From: Labilithrix luteola
GTDB lineage: Bacteria; Myxococcota_A; Polyangia; Polyangiales; Polyangiaceae
Assembly: GCA_026225435.1 (NCBI GenBank)
Contig: JAMFST010000476.1
Location: 1 to 7,098 of the forward strand
Length of the DNA stretch: 7,098 nt
Direction: 5' to 3'
Shown: piece by piece, positions 5,870 through 7,098 of the stretch
Layout of the letters: every line of letters starts with the position of its first letter
Position numbering within the stretch: the first letter of the stretch is position 1
Translations under genes and position numbers: made by a program
The notes under the pieces: generated by a model
Told to the model about the DNA's origin: nothing
The model's input: the letters and a program-made list of their open reading frames with translations, nothing else
Database searches by the model: none

Positions 5870-6361
5870 TCAGCTGGATTCGTGCGCCTCGATCTCGTTC
5901 GCGTGGATGCGCAGGAGCACGTTGCGGAAGGGGACCGGGTCGCCCTTGCTCAGCGCCTCGGGGATCAGGTCGCGCAGGTGAGCGACCGCCTCGGCGTAGC
6001 GCGCCTCGTCGACGTCGGCGTCGAGGAACTCGACCGGGCCGTGAACCACGGCGCTCCGCCACTCGAAGAGTGACGCCACCTCGTCGACCTCGAAGGCGAC
6101 GTACGGATGGTGGCGCAGCTCGCTGAGCTTCGACCCGCGCGAGGTGCGCACGTACAGGCTGCCGTCCTTGAAGACGTAGTGGACGGGCTCGATGTCCACG
6201 CGGTCGTGGAGACTGTAGGCGACGCGCCCGACGTGGTTGCGCGCGAGGAGCGCACACGCCTCGGCGCGGGTCAGCTGGTGGATGTGCGTCATGCCCGATC
6301 GTCTTGCAAGGCGCTCTCCAGCCGGATGTCGAACGAGCGGCGCGTACACCGCTTCGATCAT
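5870..6361 (-). CDS. Pyridoxamine 5'-phosphate oxidase-like flavin split-barrel protein
   Basis: The 163-residue protein matches the Pyridox_ox_2 / NimA-like FMN-binding split barrel. The landmarks are LARNHVGRVAYSLHDR, then EPVHYVFKDGSLYVRTS, the GSKLSELRHHPYVAFEVDE segment typical of the flavin-binding core, and the WRSAVVHGPVEFL strand. Such proteins bind FMN or a related flavin and often reduce small molecules; the substrate here is unknown, and it is not a true PdxH. The start at 6361 is supported by AGGAG (6368-6372) spaced 6 nt away and by an ATGA overlap with the stop of the upstream CBS remnant frame. Met24 (base 6292) is an alternative start lacking a clear Shine-Dalgarno, and the frame stays open further upstream without looking coding. 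It appears to be the distal gene of a USP/CBS/split-barrel operon. Confidence 0.85.
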   Translation of the reverse strand: MIEAVYAPLVRHPAGERLARRSGMTHIHQLTRAEACALLARNHVGRVAYSLHDRVDIEPVHYVFKDGSLYVRTSRGSKLSELRHHPYVAFEVDEVASLFEWRSAVVHGPVEFLDADVDEARYAEAVAHLRDLIPEALSKGDPVPFRNVLLRIHANEIEAHESS

Positions 6362-6616
6362 GAACGGCTCCTGGGTTCGACGGGCTCCGAGCGGTCCACG
6401 CTGGCGAGGAGGAACACGACGCTCGCGGGCGTCACGCCGCCGGCATCCGCCGTCCATCCCGGGTCGGCAGCGCGGGCGAGATCGCTCAGCGACAGCACCC
6501 CGGTCGGTCGACCGGCGCCGTCGATCACGGGGAGGAAGCCGCAGTTGCTCTCCCCCATGATCCGCGCCACCTCGGCCAGCGATGCGCCGCGTGATGGGCA
6601 CCGGCCCGGGCGTGTC
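6358..6616 (-). pseudogene. Remnant of a CBS-domain gene fused out of frame to the upstream USP
   Basis: From about 6585 to the TGA at 6358-6360, one minus frame reads ASLAEVARIMGESNCGFLPV and continues through GVLSLSDLARAA. This is a clear second-half CBS repeat of the CBS-pair proteins that often accompany USPs. Just upstream, a different frame (6613-6587) reads TPGPVPITR, which resembles the entry strand of the same CBS repeat. Neither frame matches the USP frame before it, and no first CBS repeat is present. The remnant has no credible start codon of its own. Its stop overlaps the split-barrel start as ATGA, the mark of a once translationally coupled gene. I read it as the 3' end of a CBS gene whose front was deleted and whose frame was then broken; a sequencing error at the GC-rich junction is the alternative. 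Confidence 0.6.
6368..6372 (-). promoter_or_regulatory. Ribosome binding site of the split-barrel gene
   Basis: AGGAG on the minus strand is spaced 6 nt from ATG 6361. It decides the start in favour of 6361 over the internal ATG at 6292, and lies inside the end of the CBS remnant. Confidence 0.7.
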
Positions 6617-7079
6617 GCTTGGGACGGACGACGAGCACGGCACAGCCCGCCTTGCGCATGACCTCCTCGGCGACGGAGCCGAGCAGCCAGCGCACCAGTG
6701 GCTTCGGATCGCTGGTACCGACGAGGATCAGGTCCGCGTCGATGGAGGCGGCCGTCCGCAGGATGGCATCGGCCACCGCGTCGCCGGGGGCGTCGGTGAC
6801 GACCGCAAAGTCGCTGCGCGCCCCGACGCTCTTGGCGGTGTCGTCGAGGTACCGGCACCCGGCCGCGAGCTCCTGCCGGTAGAGATCCAGCGCGGCGACC
6901 TCCACGCCGATGGGCCGTTCGACGATGTGCAGAAGATGCAGCAGCGCGCCGGGCGTGCGCCTGGCGAGCGAGACCGCGGTGGCGAGCACCTCCGGCGACG
7001 CCGTCTTCCCGTCGAGCGCAGCGAGGATGACGTACGGAGCGATCGAAGCGAGAGGGGCGAGGAGAGCGGACGGCGTCAT
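6525..7079 (-). CDS. Universal stress protein with aberrant C-terminal tail
   Basis: The frame encodes 184 residues. About 1-154 form a UspA-fold domain: YVILAALDGKTASPEVLATA at the start, the HLLHIVE strand, DADLILVGTSDPKPLVRWLL, GSVAEEVMRKAGCAVLVVRP at the end. The nucleotide loop keeps the final G-S, but the second Gly is Asp (G-T-S-D). The remaining 30 or so residues (base 6617 down to the stop at 6525-6527) are Arg/Ala/His/Trp-rich and overlap, in another frame, the CBS-like sequence; they look like read-through of the wrong frame, not a real domain. The native protein may therefore have ended near 6617 or continued into a CBS domain. ATG 7079 has AGGGA about 4 nt upstream. The promoter is outside the window, with only 19 bp visible before the start. 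The downstream genes on this strand are the CBS remnant and the split-barrel protein. Confidence 0.8.
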   Translation of the reverse strand: MTPSALLAPLASIAPYVILAALDGKTASPEVLATAVSLARRTPGALLHLLHIVERPIGVEVAALDLYRQELAAGCRYLDDTAKSVGARSDFAVVTDAPGDAVADAILRTAASIDADLILVGTSDPKPLVRWLLGSVAEEVMRKAGCAVLVVRPKRHARAGAHHAAHRWPRWRGSWGRATAASSP

Positions 7080-7098
7080 GAGATCCCTGGGAGTGCAC

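Overview
The window is very GC-rich with tight gene packing. It carries a dense multiheme cytochrome, universal stress proteins (USPs), a sigma-54 activator and a CBS/USP/flavin-barrel cluster. Together these suggest a metal- or anaerobically-respiring member of the old Deltaproteobacteria, most like Anaeromyxobacter or another Myxococcota. This is inferred from gene content and composition; no marker gene is present.

Layout. Bases 2-835 (+) are the 3' end of a periplasmic-type multiheme c cytochrome with 15 heme-binding motifs. It is followed after 47 bp by a soluble histidine kinase (883-1971, +). Convergent to the kinase is an AdhP-type zinc alcohol dehydrogenase (1978-2997, -). A 190-bp regulatory gap separates it from a small USP (3188-3613, -). 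A second USP with a cysteine-rich tail (3710-4354, +) is divergent from that one, and is followed by an NtrC-family sigma-54 response regulator (4481-5866, +). Convergent to the regulator is a minus-strand group: a third USP (6525-7079), a broken CBS-domain remnant (about 6358-6616) and a flavin split-barrel protein (5870-6361). The remnant's stop codon overlaps the start codon of the split-barrel gene. No gene-free stretch exceeds 300 bases.

How it fits together. I see GG-N10-GC (-24/-12, sigma-54) promoter matches directly upstream of the alcohol dehydrogenase, the plus-strand USP and the response regulator. Upstream of the dehydrogenase and regulator promoters lies the same composite element, in the same orientation relative to transcription: TGCAGG-N3-TGCA-N6-CGCAC-N4-TGCACC. 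It places two 13-bp TGCA/CGCA dyads exactly 19 bp apart. I infer that it is the enhancer site of the encoded response regulator, which would then control itself, the dehydrogenase and perhaps the stress proteins: a small autoregulated sigma-54 circuit for redox or energy stress. The kinase at 883-1971 is a candidate, unproven partner.

The other notable items are the out-of-frame USP/CBS junction, the CX2C-X13-CX2H tail on one USP, a CX3CH heme site, and a GSFTGA variant of the GAFTGA loop.
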